Notes under the pieces: generated by a model
The model's input: the letters and a program-made list of their open reading frames with translations, nothing else
Database searches by the model: none
Told to the model about the DNA's origin: nothing
From: Spizellomyces punctatus DAOM BR117
Lineage: Eukaryota; Chytridiomycota; Chytridiomycetes; Spizellomycetales; Spizellomycetaceae
Length of the DNA stretch: 64,000 nt
Direction of reading: 5' to 3'
NCBI RefSeq assembly: GCF_000182565.1
Contig: NW_015971547.1
Span: 62,001-126,000, forward strand
Position numbers and translations under genes: made by a program
Part shown: piece after piece, positions 22,497-35,877 of the stretch
Numbering within the stretch: position 1 is the first letter of the stretch
Layout: each line of letters begins with the position of its first letter

Positions 22497-25400
22497 TCAG
22501 GATAATTCGAAACCAGCCCCTGAGTTAATCTGCAACCAGAATATCAGAAAATGATATGTCCTGGCCCTACACAGATGAACTATACATACCGCATACAGCA
22601 GCTTCTCCTTTAATGTGCTCTTCTTTTTATACGCGGGCAGCTTTAACATATTAAAGCAAGTCGAAGCCCTGCAGACTTATATCAGCGGTCGAAGCAAGAG
22701 GGCAACGTCCCCAATCACGCTCACACACGTTGGTAACCTGTTCATGTCCTTTCCCAGCGTGATCCCAAATGCAGACCCAATCAACCTGGCACCAGCAACG
22801 ACCGGATTTTCCGTCTGAGTTCCCCCCTCGTCACTCTCTGCCACGTAACGGATGGTGAATGGTGGATTGAGGTACTGAAATCCACCGACAGGTGGCTGTT
22901 CCGGATTGCGGCGGGTTAATAACTTCGAAAATCATGCCAAACTTGAAACCAATGACTAACTGGTGCACCTTTGAACAGCTAGTAACAAACTTGAGGAACG
23001 CAGCTTTATCTTTCGGTCCAAAATCGCTTACGACCTGTAGCAAATGCCCCCAATTTAAAATCCTCCTGAAGGACAATATGCACATATTCTCTTCACCTGC
23101 CACAATGACCTAATCGTTTTATGCTGGTCAAAGTACCCCCCTTCATACCGAACGTGAGCACGAAGATCTTTCACATCTACAAAAAACATGAGCGAGTGTC
23201 AAATAGTAGTGGGGTACAGGAGGAAGAACCTACCAAACTCCACGTTTTCACCGCACATCAGTTTTTGCAGCTCCGTAGGTGAAAAGAAGCCTAACCACTT
23301 TTCAGATATAATTGATCGGAAGCCTCTAATCAGTGCTTTAAACTGATCTCTGCATTCACGATTTAGCCGATAATCTGCCATTAAATGTACGTATTCGAAC
23401 TTGTTCTCATTCGTTACTGATATTGCAGCACCCCCCGGTTTGATCTCTGCAAAGATGTTGATCATCCCGACTTTGATCACATTAACTCTGGCGGAAGTCA
23501 CCTTTGGACACGACGTTGCCAAAAATGTCTTGATCGATTGTGAACGTTAATCCAAGGTCCTCACTGTCGCCTTTACAGTACCAAACCTCTGAGTCCTCGG
23601 CGAAATATGCGATTGAAAAGAAGACGACCGTATTCACCTTCGTAGCGCTTCAAAAAAGTCAGATTCTTGTATAATTGTGGATCCAACGATGGTAATTCGT
23701 CCTATCATCCCATTCAGTTATAGCATTGCATAGCATAGGGTTCAAGTCTTACGACATACCAGATAATTGTATCTTCCCAACAACTTGGCGTAGATAAAAT
23801 TTGCAAATGGTATATCGATAGCAATGCCCTCATACAATGCTTTTCCAAATATCTTTCCCACAAACTCGAGTAACTGCAAATGCTCTTCATGAATGAACGA
23901 CGTCGGGGATGGAGTCACATATCCGTCCGGCGTGGTATGGAAAAGATTCAAGTTCGTTGAGAATGCCCGCTTACACATCTCTTCTAAGAATTCCTTGAAG
24001 ATGCCTGATTGATCAATGCCAGCTTCCTCGAGGCCTTAATCCCAGGACATCGTCAGTCATTAGACAACGCGATAACTGACGCAACGACATACCGAGCTCG
24101 TTAACAAATTTCACGCGAATCGCTTGCTTAAGCTGCTGGGGAGGAACTCTGGCGAGCTGCCGATAGCCGTCTTCCAGTACCTAAAGGACAGGAGATGTTA
24201 AGCGAAGGCAGGGCATTAACCAGAAAACTATTAGAGAACTTTCAACATACGGCATTTCTGTGTACCACCACAGCAATCGGTCGTCCCCCAAGGACCGCCT
24301 TATCACTCTCGATCAACCCTCTGAATATGTTGACGCGGCTCTTGAAAGGCACGCATTGGGGTATCTAAAGACGGACCCAGTTTGATAAAATTCGACCAAA
24401 CGATCACAAAGCACCGCAGCAATCGTACGTTTCCCAATATCATAACAGCCCTCGGATCATTCTTGATCACATCGTCCACAAACGTGCTTCGGCTCACTTC
24501 CTTCGCAAGCCATGCTGTCTCCTGCTCCGCTCCAAACGCCTGGCGCTGCGAGCGGTCGTTTAGAAGATTCAACAGGCGCTTGGCAGGCTCCAATACCGGG
24601 GGAAACTGAGACGTAACGGAAGGGGTTGAAGGCGTGTGATGCCAGTAGATGCGGAAACAAAAGTGATTGAGGAAGGTGACAATGGCGGCGAGTTCCTGTG
24701 ATTTGAAAGGATACTGTCGTTGGTAGATCTCGTCGTTGTCAAGAGTACTTCAAAAGACCGAGGGAAGAAAAGAGTCGTAGGTCACGCTGCAAACGGCAAC
24801 CGAGAAGATATTAGACATCACCTACATGAAGAGCAAACGCGCCATTTCACAGAAAAGCTGCAAAAGTGGCATCAGCGGCTCATTCTCCAAGCATCCCGTT
24901 GCGGCAGCCAAATAGAGCAATGTCCCTTCGCGCTTCGGGCCGACCTCATTCAGCAATCTCCACAGTCCGGACACTAGTCCTTTTGTAAATGACAGGGCAT
25001 TCAAGATTGCGGTACGGTACGCAAGTAACGTAGAAGTCAAAGTTAAATACAGTAGGGAGCCATCCCGCGCGTCAATAGTTGTAAGAGTTAATCCCGAATT
25101 TGTTGACGGGGCTGAGGCTATAAGACGCAATGTGGAAGCGACTGGGGTAGGCGGCTCAAAATCAATGATGTTGGCGAAAATGGATGAAATAAATTCCCTA
25201 CTCCACAGATGCGATAGCTGTGTTACAAGCTGTGGGTAGTATTCTTGGGGAACTCCGTCCACCGATTTCCCACTATACCACTCAATGTTCAGGAAAGCTA
25301 TGAGGAGGAAGTCATTGATACAAATTGAACTGACACACGCTTACCTTGAACACAGCATGATATTTTACAAAGTTAGAGGACTTTTCTCTAACATATTGCT

Positions 25401-26693
25401 GGCAATGTCCAAGGAGATGGGTTATAGTCGTCACCACGTCACTCCTTAACGTTGGTGTTTGTTCACTTGCGAAGCCCGTTCTCGTCAATCTCCAGTACAG
25501 TTCCACAATGTTACCAACAAGGAATATCATCGCCTCCCCCTGTAGGTTGAACAATAATTTTCTGCTCTGCTCATCTTCATTGACAATCCGTACTACTCGA
25601 CGCAATATATCCCTTTGGGCAAAGAGAGAAATGCATTGGGCATCCACAAATGAGAGAAGTAAAGGAGTGGCAAAGACGTGTAATGAAAAAAGGACGATTC
25701 TTCTCTCGCATTCTATGTTTCTATCTTCCTGTTGTCGCTCAGGTGCCGAAGTTTGGATATCACTGCGGATGTCTTCTACAACGAGGGTGTTCATCACGCT
25801 AGATAATACTGCATTCACCCATAGATTTGTGCTTCTGTCCAGCTTGGATTCGTCCGAATCTATGCTGAGTACAGGGTTTCGTTTCTGTTTGAGTTTCGCT
25901 CGATTGACCATAACTCGTGTCGTCCGCTCCAGCAATCCCTTCGCCAATAGTGCAAATAATCCCCGGTCTATCAACCATCGCTGTATATTCCACATCACGT
26001 CTTCGATTGTGCCATTGCCAGCATGCTGCTTGGGGTCCATGTACGCCATAAAAAACCGGATTTCCGTGCCCGTTAAATATGGGGCCATTACTGGGGTCTT
26101 GCATGCTGGATCATGTAGATTTTTGGGGCCATCTAAAGAGCCTACTATTCGTTCTGCGCAAATCCATAAAACATTTTTGAGAACATTGGCAGCTGCTTTT
26201 GCCCGTAGCGGATCTGGATGATTCAGGCAACTGGAAAAGGGTAAAGAAGCACCTCTGCCTTGACTTGCTGCCGTTTGGGGAAGCATCATCTTGACCAAAT
26301 GTCCCAGACGATTCCAGTCCGTTGTGGGCTGGTAAAATTTAAGAAACATCCAGGCGAACCTCAGAAGGTCATCGGCTTTTACACCAGTTACGTTCCCTTC
26401 CAAAAGACCGCATTGAGAGTCCCACTCCTTTCGCAGGTCCCGGAGCGAACGTTTTCTACTAGCGACCGAGCGAATGCATCGCGATACGATGCGAGCGGCT
26501 GCTATGGACTTTTGTGCGTCTAATTCCTGCTGCCTTTGGGCCTCTCGAGCATCTCTGAGCTCCAGTGTTAGAGACAAAATATACTGCGAAAGTAGAATAA
26601 ACGATGAGACTACCTCTGCCGCCTCGCTTCCTCCACCAAATTTCGAGCACCTTTTGTATTTACTGAGGATTGAAAGACAAAGGAGTCCTTCAT
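22497..26693 (-). CDS. HUL5: HECT E3 ubiquitin ligase, Hul5/UBE3C type
   Basis: Proteasome-associated ubiquitin ligase that extends chains on substrates (Hul5 in yeast, UBE3C in animals). I place the start at the ATG at 26693: exon 1 (26614-26693) gives [19 protein letters not shown] and EEARRQR. A 59-nt intron (26555-26613) joins it to [16 protein letters not shown] and the IQ-like [17 protein letters not shown], the layout of this family. A long helical mid-region is followed by the HECT domain: [44 protein letters not shown], then [20 protein letters not shown] with the catalytic Cys (join across an intron at ASTCF). The end [10 protein letters not shown] is the normal HECT terminus. Internal introns were not all mapped. 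Confidence 0.92.
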
Positions 26694-27138
26694 CTCCTAA
26701 TAATTTCAGCCGACTCCAGATCTCTTGCCGAATCCTCAACGGTCCAATCACCCAGCTAAGCAGTGATAATTACTGCCGAATATGGAAGTATGCTGAGTCA
26801 TCCACAAAGTCCAATGCTGGAGATGTCGTTGACTCGCTGTTGCGAAGTATCAAGCAGGCCTAGCTTGCATTTTGAGCTGCAATAATGGAAGGGAGACAGT
26901 TCTTTTTGAAAGTAAGTGTCTTTGACCTCGCGATGGTCGAGATTATGGCTTCCTTCTGTCCCCAGGGTCGGCATTCACTCGGAACAACTACCAAACTACC
27001 ACCATGCCAATCAAAGGCTCTCCAATCCCAGAGTGTACTATGTCCGTATAATTAGCTTGTGCATTTTGTCGATGACAGTAAATATCAATGAAATGTTGGA
27101 AGGACACTGCAGTCGCTAGAGATTTAACTCCAAGGCAA
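26694..27138. promoter_or_regulatory. Upstream region of HUL5
   Basis: 445 bp between the HUL5 start and the GOS1 stop, both minus strand. It should hold the HUL5 promoter. A minus-strand open frame from an ATG at 26973 reads about 50 codons but does not connect in frame to the Hul5 N-terminus. Confidence 0.4.
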
Positions 27139-28354
27139 CTAAAATCGCCTTAGCCAATACCACACTAGAAAGCACACACAAAAGCTGATGACGCCCGCCA
27201 TTATTAACGAGTCTCGCCGCTTTTTTGCCCCAATCCGCGAAATGAGGTCATTAACGAGGGGAAATCGTGCTGAAGAAAATATTAATAATAACTCAGATGC
27301 ATGGCCACTCAGGAGCTAGGAAAGGAACGGCTTACCGAGCACTCCACCCATTCGCCCCCTTGTATTGTATAAAACACTTCGCTGATCGTGGAGCTCGGCA
27401 CGGGTTGTGTAAGCTTGCTCAAGTACCTCATCGGCCATCCGATGCGAGCCGTCAATCTTTCCTCGTTCCGTTAACAGGTAATCTTGCATGCCCATGCCTG
27501 GAGACCTATACGAACTGTTCATCAAAGCGAAATGAGTGTCTCTCTCTATCGGTAAGGCCAAAGATGTATCGGATGATTCACCTTATGTCTTCCCGTACAG
27601 AGCTCAATAGATCGGCATGGTCTCTGGCAGCGGTAATGTTGGCCTTCGATTGATAAGGACCATTAAGTGTCGTCCTTTCAGAGATCAACCATTGTGTCAA
27701 AGTCCCACCTTGGTCCTTTTGAACTCTTTTGAGTAGTCGTATAGTATGTCTCGATGTCGCTGCAGCATGTGCATCATGGAGGGATTTGTTGGGACTGATG
27801 ATGGAACGCTATCAAGGCTTTGGGCCATAGAGTTGACGACAGAGGTAAGCTAGATCAATACAAAGTGGAACATTCGGTATGTCAAAATGCTTGTAGCCAA
27901 AAGGAGCGTTATACTAGAGCACTAAAAACATGTGGTACTATCGTTTGCAACTGGCCTTCTCAAAAGAGGGGGCTGCGTACAATGCTAATCCGATTCTGCA
28001 AACACGACGTGAAACACCAACCTTTGCGAGCAAATGGTCCAGTTCTAGTTCTGCGCCTTTTGTACTTCCTGGACTTCGCGCAGCACTGCTGGATGCAACC
28101 CCTGCCACACTACTTGCAAACCCACTGGTTCCTGTTCCACTACCAAGTTTAGAATATTGCACTAGCTTGGCTTCGATTTCGTTTTCCAAATGTCGCGCCT
28201 GTCGTCTTAGAGTCTCCCATGTCGCGGCAGACGCCGTGGCTGCTGCTGCTGTTGGTGAACCATCAGCAAGTGGGCTCAGTGATGCTGCTGAAGGTATTGG
28301 AATGACGGTGTCAGGTACTGAGGAATAAGAGTGCGCGGCTGTGCGGAACGACAT
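27139..28354 (-). CDS. GOS1: Golgi Qb-SNARE Gos1/GOSR1
   Basis: Golgi SNARE for intra-Golgi and endosome-to-Golgi fusion, partnering Sed5, Ykt6 and Sft1. The start at 28354 gives a Ser/Ala-rich leader and then TWETLRRQARHLENEIEAKL, the conserved Gos1 N-terminal helix. Later exons give MMHMLQRHRDILYDYSKEF, ITAARDHADLLSSVREDI, and the SNARE helix (LLTERGKIDGSHRMADEVLEQ onward, with RGRMGGVL). The last exon encodes FPLVNDLISRIGAKKRR and a C-terminal anchor (DSLIMAGVISFCVCFLVWYW) ending LRRF. The Q-layer Gln region and tail anchor are intact. Four introns are inferred. The Ala/Ser-rich leader is longer than in yeast. Confidence 0.93.
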
Positions 28355-29221
28355 TGTGATGTACGTTGTTACCTTGCCAGAATGAAAGCGCGACGGGATG
28401 TCACGCCGCAAATGGGCAAATTACTAAGCTCACCTTGTGTATGTCTCTTTTTTCCAAGTTTTTCTGATGATAGCGATTTCGTTATTGCTTGAGGCATTTT
28501 TGATATGATGTATAGAGAAATCTGCTAGCAAGTATCCTCTGGTTTGCGCTGTTGTTGGACGATTGTTCATATATCAACTTGGTCGATTGGTACAAGGTTA
28601 AGCGTAGCTTTGGGTTCAGTAAAACAAAGGTAATCAATACTATCAGTGTCGTAACTAATACTTCCAAAGTTGTGAAAGAACGGTTGGCAGTGAAAGCAAC
28701 GTTATAAGGGACTGCGTGCCCATGTTATGCCATACATAGACAACATTGTGACATTGTGGTCAATCGAATTCGATGCAAACATGGAGACATGTGCGTAGAG
28801 TCTCTCCCACATTATCGTACAGGGCGGACACAAAGTTAACGGAGATAAACAGTCCTCAGCATCATATCAAAATAGAAACGGCAGCAGACATAAGGCCTGG
28901 AGCAACTTTGTTCTTTGGACCCTGAATATGGCCACGAATGTGCAGGTGTTTCGTATTGAATCAACGAGCCGCTAGATGGACATGTTAACCATAAGCTGAC
29001 CTCAGGTACTAGTCATAATAGTGATTTTCAAAGCCAATTCCAGGCGTATATGCGTGCGCCAGAATCATACCTTCGCTCTCGTTTGCTATGCTCCAACTTT
29101 GTCGGAGGGTATCACGTAAGCACATCCTGACGTCATGGCATGGCAGCGTCTTCGGCCTTGTCGCTCATTGCGAATGAACATGTTCAAGATCACACTTGCA
29201 TACGAAGATTATTCATAGAAA
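28355..29221. promoter_or_regulatory. Divergent intergenic region GOS1/glycosyltransferase
   Basis: 867 bp upstream of both genes. A hydrophobic minus-strand open frame (28482-28667) lacks an ATG and I do not call it. No repeat is visible. Confidence 0.4.
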
Positions 29222-30864
29222 ATGGGCTCAGGTTTGTAGTGCTCTTTATTGTCCGCGGTAAGAGCGATGGATTAACGCCAGCATTGCATCTTGCTAGCGA
29301 AGACATCAGCGGCAGACGGCAATGCTCCCTTGAGAATATTTCTCATTCAATCGGCACATGGACTTTTTGCCTCTTCTGGGGGGTTCAGGGCAAATATGGC
29401 CTTCTGCCGAGCTATGGCTGCAGCAGGGCACGAGGTTAAGATGCTCGCCCTCCCGCATAAGGATGACCTGGCCTTGATATCCAACCACACGACAGACGGG
29501 CGGAGACATTTTGGAAGTTATGAAGTGGAAGTTTTTCGGTTTTCTTATAAAGGGATTGAAGTCGTGGGACTTGAGGTAGAACAATATGCGAATGCGATGG
29601 AAAATCCGCAAGTGAAGGCACAACATGTCGCTTGGTTAGAGGTAAGCCTGAAATCGGCGATCGTGTGTGATATATTGAGATCACCTATCGATTAAACTAA
29701 CAGAACGACAGAACAAAGTAGATGTGCCCGAGCTAGACGCCAGACTTTCATTCGTTCATGAGGAAATTGCCGCATTCCGGCCAACACATTTGCTGATGAA
29801 CGAACCGAGCTCTTTGAAAATTGCGATGGACGACAAATTAAAGCATCCTTGCATACGAGTATTTATTGCCCATGACTGCAACAACCTCCCATTTGGTCCC
29901 TTTTCCGTTGATGGTCCGGGAGACGCCCAACTTGCCCGATTACGGGAAGTTGAGGGTCTTTGGACTGTAAGTAAAGCGCTCAAGCAGTACTTCCTTGAGT
30001 TCGGGCAGCTAGACAACGCCAAAGTACTACCCAACCATCCATGGATATTTTCCGATGAGCCCGAAAAGTTGCCCTTTTATGGTACGTCATTGTATCCTAT
30101 TGTACACCTTGCTGGAAGCAGTAGCCCAAACCTCCTCTGATAGATAACTGGGACAAAAAGTACGTCTGCGCTATCAATCCCGGAGCCGCAAAAGGCTTTC
30201 ATATCGTCCATGCTGTAGCCCAATCAATGCCGGATGTAGAGTTTTTGGTGACCAAATCGTGGTCTATGACAGAACACGTCATAACGAAGTTTGAAGAATT
30301 GCCGAATGTCTTGTAAGATACGAATCTTCATACCCTACATCGTAGCTATAGACATTAAAAGGAACAAACGCCAATTATAGAGTTGAGGAATCTGTCAAGG
30401 ACATGGAGAAACTTTGGTGCCGGACAAAGGTCCTCATTGTCCCATCGATATGCTATGAAGCATTTGGACTTGTAGTCGTGGAAGCACTGCTGAGAGGGAT
30501 TCCCGTCATCTCGTCCGATGCAGGGGGATTACCAGAGGTCTGTTTTGTGCATGTCAGCTTGGAAGGAAGTTTCACGCTCACCTTGTATCAACAGGCGCAT
30601 CTCAATACACCTTGGGTGATTCCCGTTACCCCACTAACTGGTGAGAAGGAGACTGACCCGGATCTAATTGAGAAATTCGGGCAGTGGAAGATACCTATGA
30701 ATGACCCAGAGCCGTGGGTCCTTACACTTCACAAATTGCTGTGGGATAGAGACACATATATGGAGATTCGCAAACAAGGGAGAGACGCGGCGTTTGAGTA
30801 CATGAAGCAACTTGATACAAGGGTTTACGAAGACTGGTTGCAAAGTCTACATCGTTGCAGATAG
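29222..30864 (+). CDS. GT4-like (GT-B fold) glycosyltransferase
   Basis: Predicted retaining sugar transferase; donor and acceptor unknown. A short first exon (ATG at 29222, MGS) joins across an intron to AKTSAADGNAPLRIFLIQSAHG, the N-terminal Rossmann strand. The glycine-rich loop (SSGGFRANMAFCRAM) follows. The C-terminal donor domain has PNHPWIFSDEPEKLPFYD, KYVCAINPGAAKGFHIVHAV and the signature EAFGLVVVEALLRGIPVIS with SDAGGLPE, carrying the E-x7-E motif. A C-terminal helical region ends QSLHRCR. Introns follow AWLE, LPFYD, PNVL and PE. No signal peptide or membrane segment, so probably cytosolic. It could act on glycolipids or polysaccharide; nearby genes do not decide this. First exon is an inference. 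Confidence 0.8.
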
Positions 30865-31096
30865 ACATTATGTAGAAGACCACTTTGTACATATTCAATT
30901 CATGTGAACAAAAGTGCAGAACAGAATATGATATATAAGGAACAATGAATACAATCGATGCAATCTTCAATATCTGAATTTCGCATAACTCAAAGGTTTC
31001 GCACAATAAAGGACCTGCCCGGCCCATCTAATAATAAGCAAAGCCAGCTCATCCAAATCTACAGTCTAGCCCGGATACATGTCAAAGATGTGTTTT

Positions 31097-34000
31097 TCAC
31101 TCATTCGCACAGTCATTTTCCCTCGTCGTCCTTCTCCGTCCGCTGACACTTTCAGCGCTTCGGCCGGCAGCAGGGACCATTTCAACGGCATCGCCGTCAT
31201 TCTCCGTCGGCCATCGATTTCCATATGCGGCCGGACTTGACGATGATCTGGCAAGCTCCCGCTGCAACCGCTTTACACCTTCGCTGGTCGCAGTGGCGGC
31301 GAGAGTTGTACCATTTCGAATCAGACTCCCGTCCATGAATCCGTCGACATCAACTCCTTTCTCTTTCAACCTCTTTCCGGCTTCCTTTGCTGCCTCCCGA
31401 ACGGTTGCTCTGGCAACATTAAAGGCAGGTTTTGCCATACCGGTGTACCAAGTAGCATACGCGACTATCGGCATCAAAAAGGTAGTTATTAGCGGCAAGA
31501 TAACGCTGATAAGATCTGCCTACGACGTACCAGCCGCTAATATGATTAGCATCAAGAAATATAGTGGGTTCGACAATACTGCAACGAATTCGTTCCATCC
31601 CAAGACAGCCGTCATGACTACAAACCACATCGGGATCTTTGCCGTGGTGACAACGATGGAGCGCTTCGCCTCTACAAAGAGCAGATCAGCTTCACGCTTG
31701 AACCTGTCGCGCAGGGTTTGAAGCTTCGCGGGAGACAGTACGACCATCGAATGAGGATCAAACCGCTAGTTATAGAAGGCATGTGAACAATCTGTTTCAC
31801 GAGTAAAGACATTCCGAGGTAAATGTTTTTCATACCTCATCCTCTGTGATGGCTGAATCCAATTTCGATAGAGGAACATCAATTTTGGAGTAGAGGACTG
31901 ACAGATTGTCGGCTTCATCCCTCGCTTTACTGAACTGTCCGTCGATATCATCTCCAGGCTTCCACACACGCGGTAAACCAGCTTCATCGTATCGGAATTT
32001 CCCCTCAAACTTATGTCTAAGTCTTTCAATGACCTTGACATCAGCAAACTCATCATGAATCGTCTTCTGCAAGATACCCCAGGCTTCCATCTTCATATCT
32101 TGAACAGAAGCTGCGACCTCCTGTTCACTCGAATTGAACCCTGAAAGGCGCTTGCGCAATTTTTCTTCCGCTTCTACAATCGTGTCATTGAAAGCATCGA
32201 TGATACGCGTCCATACGTCGATAGGACCATCGTTCAGTAACACCTCGATTGGCTCGGTCAAATTTCCGGCGATAAATCTCTCAAGACTTTTAACTATTCT
32301 TTCCATCGCCTCTGTTCTCTTCCGCGCTGCAATCTCATCAATTTCCGTCTTGAATTGGAAGAAGTACTCGTCACTGGACCAGTTCGCATCTTTCAATCTC
32401 GTTCCCTCTTCCACAGATCGATAATAAGCCTCCGCTTGCTCTCTGGCATCATTTAACTTCCGCGCAAAGTCGCTATCATCGGCTTTCAAGCTTTCCGTCA
32501 GTTTCTCATTGAAGAGGTTAAGCGCCCGCTTATGAAGATTACGCAGTTGCTGAACATAGTACACGTGCAAAGCGGTCGCCATTTTGTCTACGAATTCAGC
32601 CCGCTTCTTCTCATACACCTCTTTGTTGTAGCGACTACCGTCCTTGTCAAATGCTTCAAGGGCTTTGCGATAATACTGTTCCGTTTCCCTTCCCATTTCT
32701 TCCAGAACTTTCCCCGCTTCCAATTGGCTGCGATAACCTTTGATATTATCGTTGAAACCCTCGTAAACCACCCGCATAATTTCGTCGCATCGATATTGAG
32801 CTAATAGTTGCTGCTGTGTTGGTAGATCGAGGTCGCGATTGGACACAATCTTCTCCCAGATTGATTCAGCAAATTTGGGGAATCCATCAGCAGGAATGTG
32901 CTTATGAAACACCGGTTTAAATGTGAACGCCGGATCCTGTTTATCGTAAAACCTGATGTCATGGATGGCGTCAGAAAGATATAAAGTCTTGGATTACGAC
33001 GAATGCTACTTTACCGATTCTTTAGCTTCTGTGCCTCCGCCTCAAAGCTTTCCCGCGCATAAATTTTATGCGGTAGCCCAGCGAAGTTGAACTCGAAGAA
33101 GTCGCCAATCGAAGAGCTTTCTTTCCCGGCAGGCTATGGGGTGGCACTCAGTGCTGGCTCCCACGCTAACACAACAGTAAGTATGTACCAACCTTAACCA
33201 GGCCCGCCCATATTTTTTCCAAGTCTTTCATCAACGTAGCTTGCAAGTTTTCCATTGGAGTTGCCCCAGTGAAATCACGGATAACAAAAAACAGACACGT
33301 CTTGGGCGATCTGTCGAGTCACAGCAGATAAGTCGGTAAGTATGGGCAAGCATAGCCGCCGCCCATGCTCAACTACACCTACCCCTTTTGTTGGAAGAGT
33401 TGCAAGTTCACCTCAAACACGGTCTTTAGGAGGCCCATATTGGCCCCGTTATATAGTCCAACTTGATGCTCCCACATATTGATAATCAGCACTTCAGCAA
33501 TTGCGAGTGAGAATAAAGCACTTTTCCGCTCAAAATCCTTGAAATACCAAGAAGATTCCGTGAGTAAAGAAGCTTACCTTACAAAGGATGCCCATATCAC
33601 AGGCTTACCTGATCTTCTCCGCGCTCCCGACCGTCCGTTCCTTCCACATCAAGGACAAGTAAACTGCGATCAGCAGCCTTGCTCACCCAAATACCTGCGA
33701 AACAGCGTCAATTGACTGGCTTCAATGAACCATGACTAATCCAATGTCTGCACCTTTTGTTGTTTGCTGACGAGCGGTCTCATTCATTACATCAAAATTA
33801 GTTCCAAAAAGCCGGTTCAAGAGGGTACCTAAGCAGAACCTTAAAGTATCAGCATACGCTATTATCTTGGGGCTCATCTCGAAACATGACTTACTTTTTC
33901 CTGTACTCTGAGACCCGAACACGGCCACCACATTATAATCAAATCCTTGGTCTGTAACATGCCACTTATCGCGCATGTAGTCCAGTAGAAATGGCCTATT

Positions 34001-34245
34001 AATATTGACATTTCGGACAGTGTGAGTAGTGAAAACAGAATTATTATCGAATCACCAATGTTCATAGAAGATTTGTATCGTCCATTTCGTCTTAGGCTAA
34101 CTTACGTGAATTCCTGCTCCTCGTTGACGGCTTGCAGTCGAGGGTCCTCTGGATCCAATGTCAGCCACTTTTTTTTCAACGCCTCGCTGCTAGTGTGCTC
34201 CCCATCCCCATAATCCACGTCCGGGACGAGGACATCAGTCGACAT
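31097..34245 (-). CDS. SEY1: SEY1/RHD3 dynamin-like GTPase (atlastin-type ER fusogen)
   Basis: ER-membrane GTPase that fuses ER tubules homotypically. The start at 34245 opens [19 protein letters not shown]. Motifs: P-loop [12 protein letters not shown] (G2 region, [16 protein letters not shown]), [14 protein letters not shown] (G3), and FFVIRD / RDF (G4 region). A long helical bundle follows (for example [19 protein letters not shown]), then two closely spaced C-terminal membrane segments ([20 protein letters not shown] and [23 protein letters not shown]), and a cytosolic tail that is Ser/Arg-rich. About 830 residues after removing around eight introns, standard for Sey1. Convergent with the glycosyltransferase and divergent from CK2 alpha (424 bp). 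Confidence 0.95.
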
Positions 34246-34669
34246 TGTTCGGATTGTGCTTCAGGTGTGCTATATTGCTATTGCAGAGGTCTGCGTCACA
34301 GCTATTAGAGCACAGATGGCAGATGGTCCTTGCTTTAGGAAACAGGAAATGTGCTCTGGTCGCAGTAAAGGTGGCGTTAGATGACGGGTGTGAAAAGCTG
34401 CAAAAGTTCCCCCCGTCGTCGTCTCCGGCAGCTGCTGCTGTGCCACTGACACCTGACGTCGTCATATCCAAATGGAGGTAAATGAACAGCTCAGTACGGC
34501 GACGGTTGAAGCCATCTGTGCAATTGCAGAGTTTTCGAGCGTCAGCTTTAGCATCAGAGTACCGTAGACCACATTCTTTGCATGGTATTCGGTGCTCAGC
34601 TGGAGCAATTTGCGATACAGAAGTGGCAGCGATACCTTTGTGCCGTGGATGGGTGGAACGTCTGCTACG
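34246..34669. promoter_or_regulatory. Divergent promoter region SEY1/CKA1
   Basis: 424 bp between the two start codons. Open frames here on both strands lack family similarity. It contains a GTCGTCGTCTCCGGCAGCTGCTGCTG-like GC-rich stretch near 34413-34440 that may simply be 5' UTR. Confidence 0.4.
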
Positions 34670-35877
34670 ATGACGACGAGCATCGCTAGAGTTCACGCCA
34701 ATGCATGCGCTGAACGGCCTAGAGAGTACTGGGATTATGATAACTTTCAGATACAGTGGAGGTCTGTAGCTTTGAGACTTGTTCACGTCGTTGGCCTAGA
34801 TCGCGAATTTGACCTCAGTCGATAGTGGACAGGATAATTATGAGATAGTAAGGAAGGTCGGGCGGGGAAAGTACTCTGAAGTGTTCGAGGGGGTCAACAT
34901 TGCCACGAACGAGAAATGCTGCATCAAGGTATTGAAGCCCGTAAAGAAACGAAAAATTAAGCGAGAAATCAAGATCTTGCAAAACTTGGCGGGAGGACCG
35001 AACGTCATTCGTCTCCTGGATGTCGTGAGAGAACCTCAATCAAAAACACCAGCTCTAATTTTCGAAAATATCAACAATGTAGAGTTTAAAGTCCTGTATC
35101 CAAAGCTGTCCGACTACGAAGTCCGCTATTACATATTTGAACTGCTAAAGGCGTTAGAGTTCTGTCACTCTCGAGGAATCATGCATCGCGACGTTAAACC
35201 TCATAATGTGATGATTGACCACGAGAAAAAGACGCTTCGACTTATAGACTGGGGATTAGCGGAATTTTATCATCCCGGCACAGAATACAACGTGCGCGTG
35301 GCATCAAGATATTTTAAGGGTCCGGAGCTGTTGGTTGACTTTCAGGAATACGATTACTCTCTGGATATGTGGAGCTTGGGGTGCATGTTTGCGAGTATGG
35401 TAAGTAGTACCATGTATCCCTGCCAAATTCCGTTACTTACATTACGTGAACCCGCCAGATATTCCGCAAAGAACCTTTCTTTCATGGTCATGATAATTAC
35501 GATCAGCTTGTCAAGATAGCAAAAGTCCTAGGGACCGATGAGCTGTTTGCATATCTGGAGAAGTATCGCATTGAACTGGATCAGAGATTTGACGAAATTT
35601 TGGGGAGGTGCGTTAGGTCGCCTTTGGCATGCTGCACAGGCTACATTTGGAACGACGTCGTTGACATTTTGCTGCTGATAGGTATCCGCGCAAGCCTTGG
35701 CGAAAGTTTGTAAACACAGACAACGAACGCTATATTTCAGACGAGGCGATCGACTTTCTAGACAAATTACTACGATATGACCATCAAGAACGGCTCACGC
35801 CACAGGAGGCAATGGCACATCCTTACTTTGATCCAGTGCGGCCAAAAGATTGGCAACCCGGTCAATCAAGCGCTTGA
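34670..35877 (+). CDS. CKA1: Casein kinase II catalytic subunit alpha
   Basis: Constitutively active Ser/Thr kinase of the CK2 holoenzyme, acting in nucleus and cytosol on acidic sites. Exon 1 encodes [17 protein letters not shown] and [13 protein letters not shown], the CK2-specific N-terminal segment that packs on the activation loop. An intron ending at 34826 joins to [20 protein letters not shown] (P-loop). Then come the basic [10 protein letters not shown] cluster, [12 protein letters not shown] catalytic loop, [11 protein letters not shown] (the DWG variant of DFG, diagnostic of CK2), GPELLVD (APE equivalent) and [21 protein letters not shown]. Introns follow FASM and ILGR. About 335 residues, full length, all catalytic residues present. 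Confidence 0.96.

Noticed and set aside
26884-27056. Plus-strand micro-gene beginning MEGRQFFLK with a spliced second exon
   Set aside because: A GT..AG pair exists, but the product has no motif and overlaps the HUL5 promoter region.
28482-28667. Hydrophobic minus-strand frame upstream of GOS1
   Set aside because: It has no ATG, no family similarity and AT-rich composition typical of chance frames.
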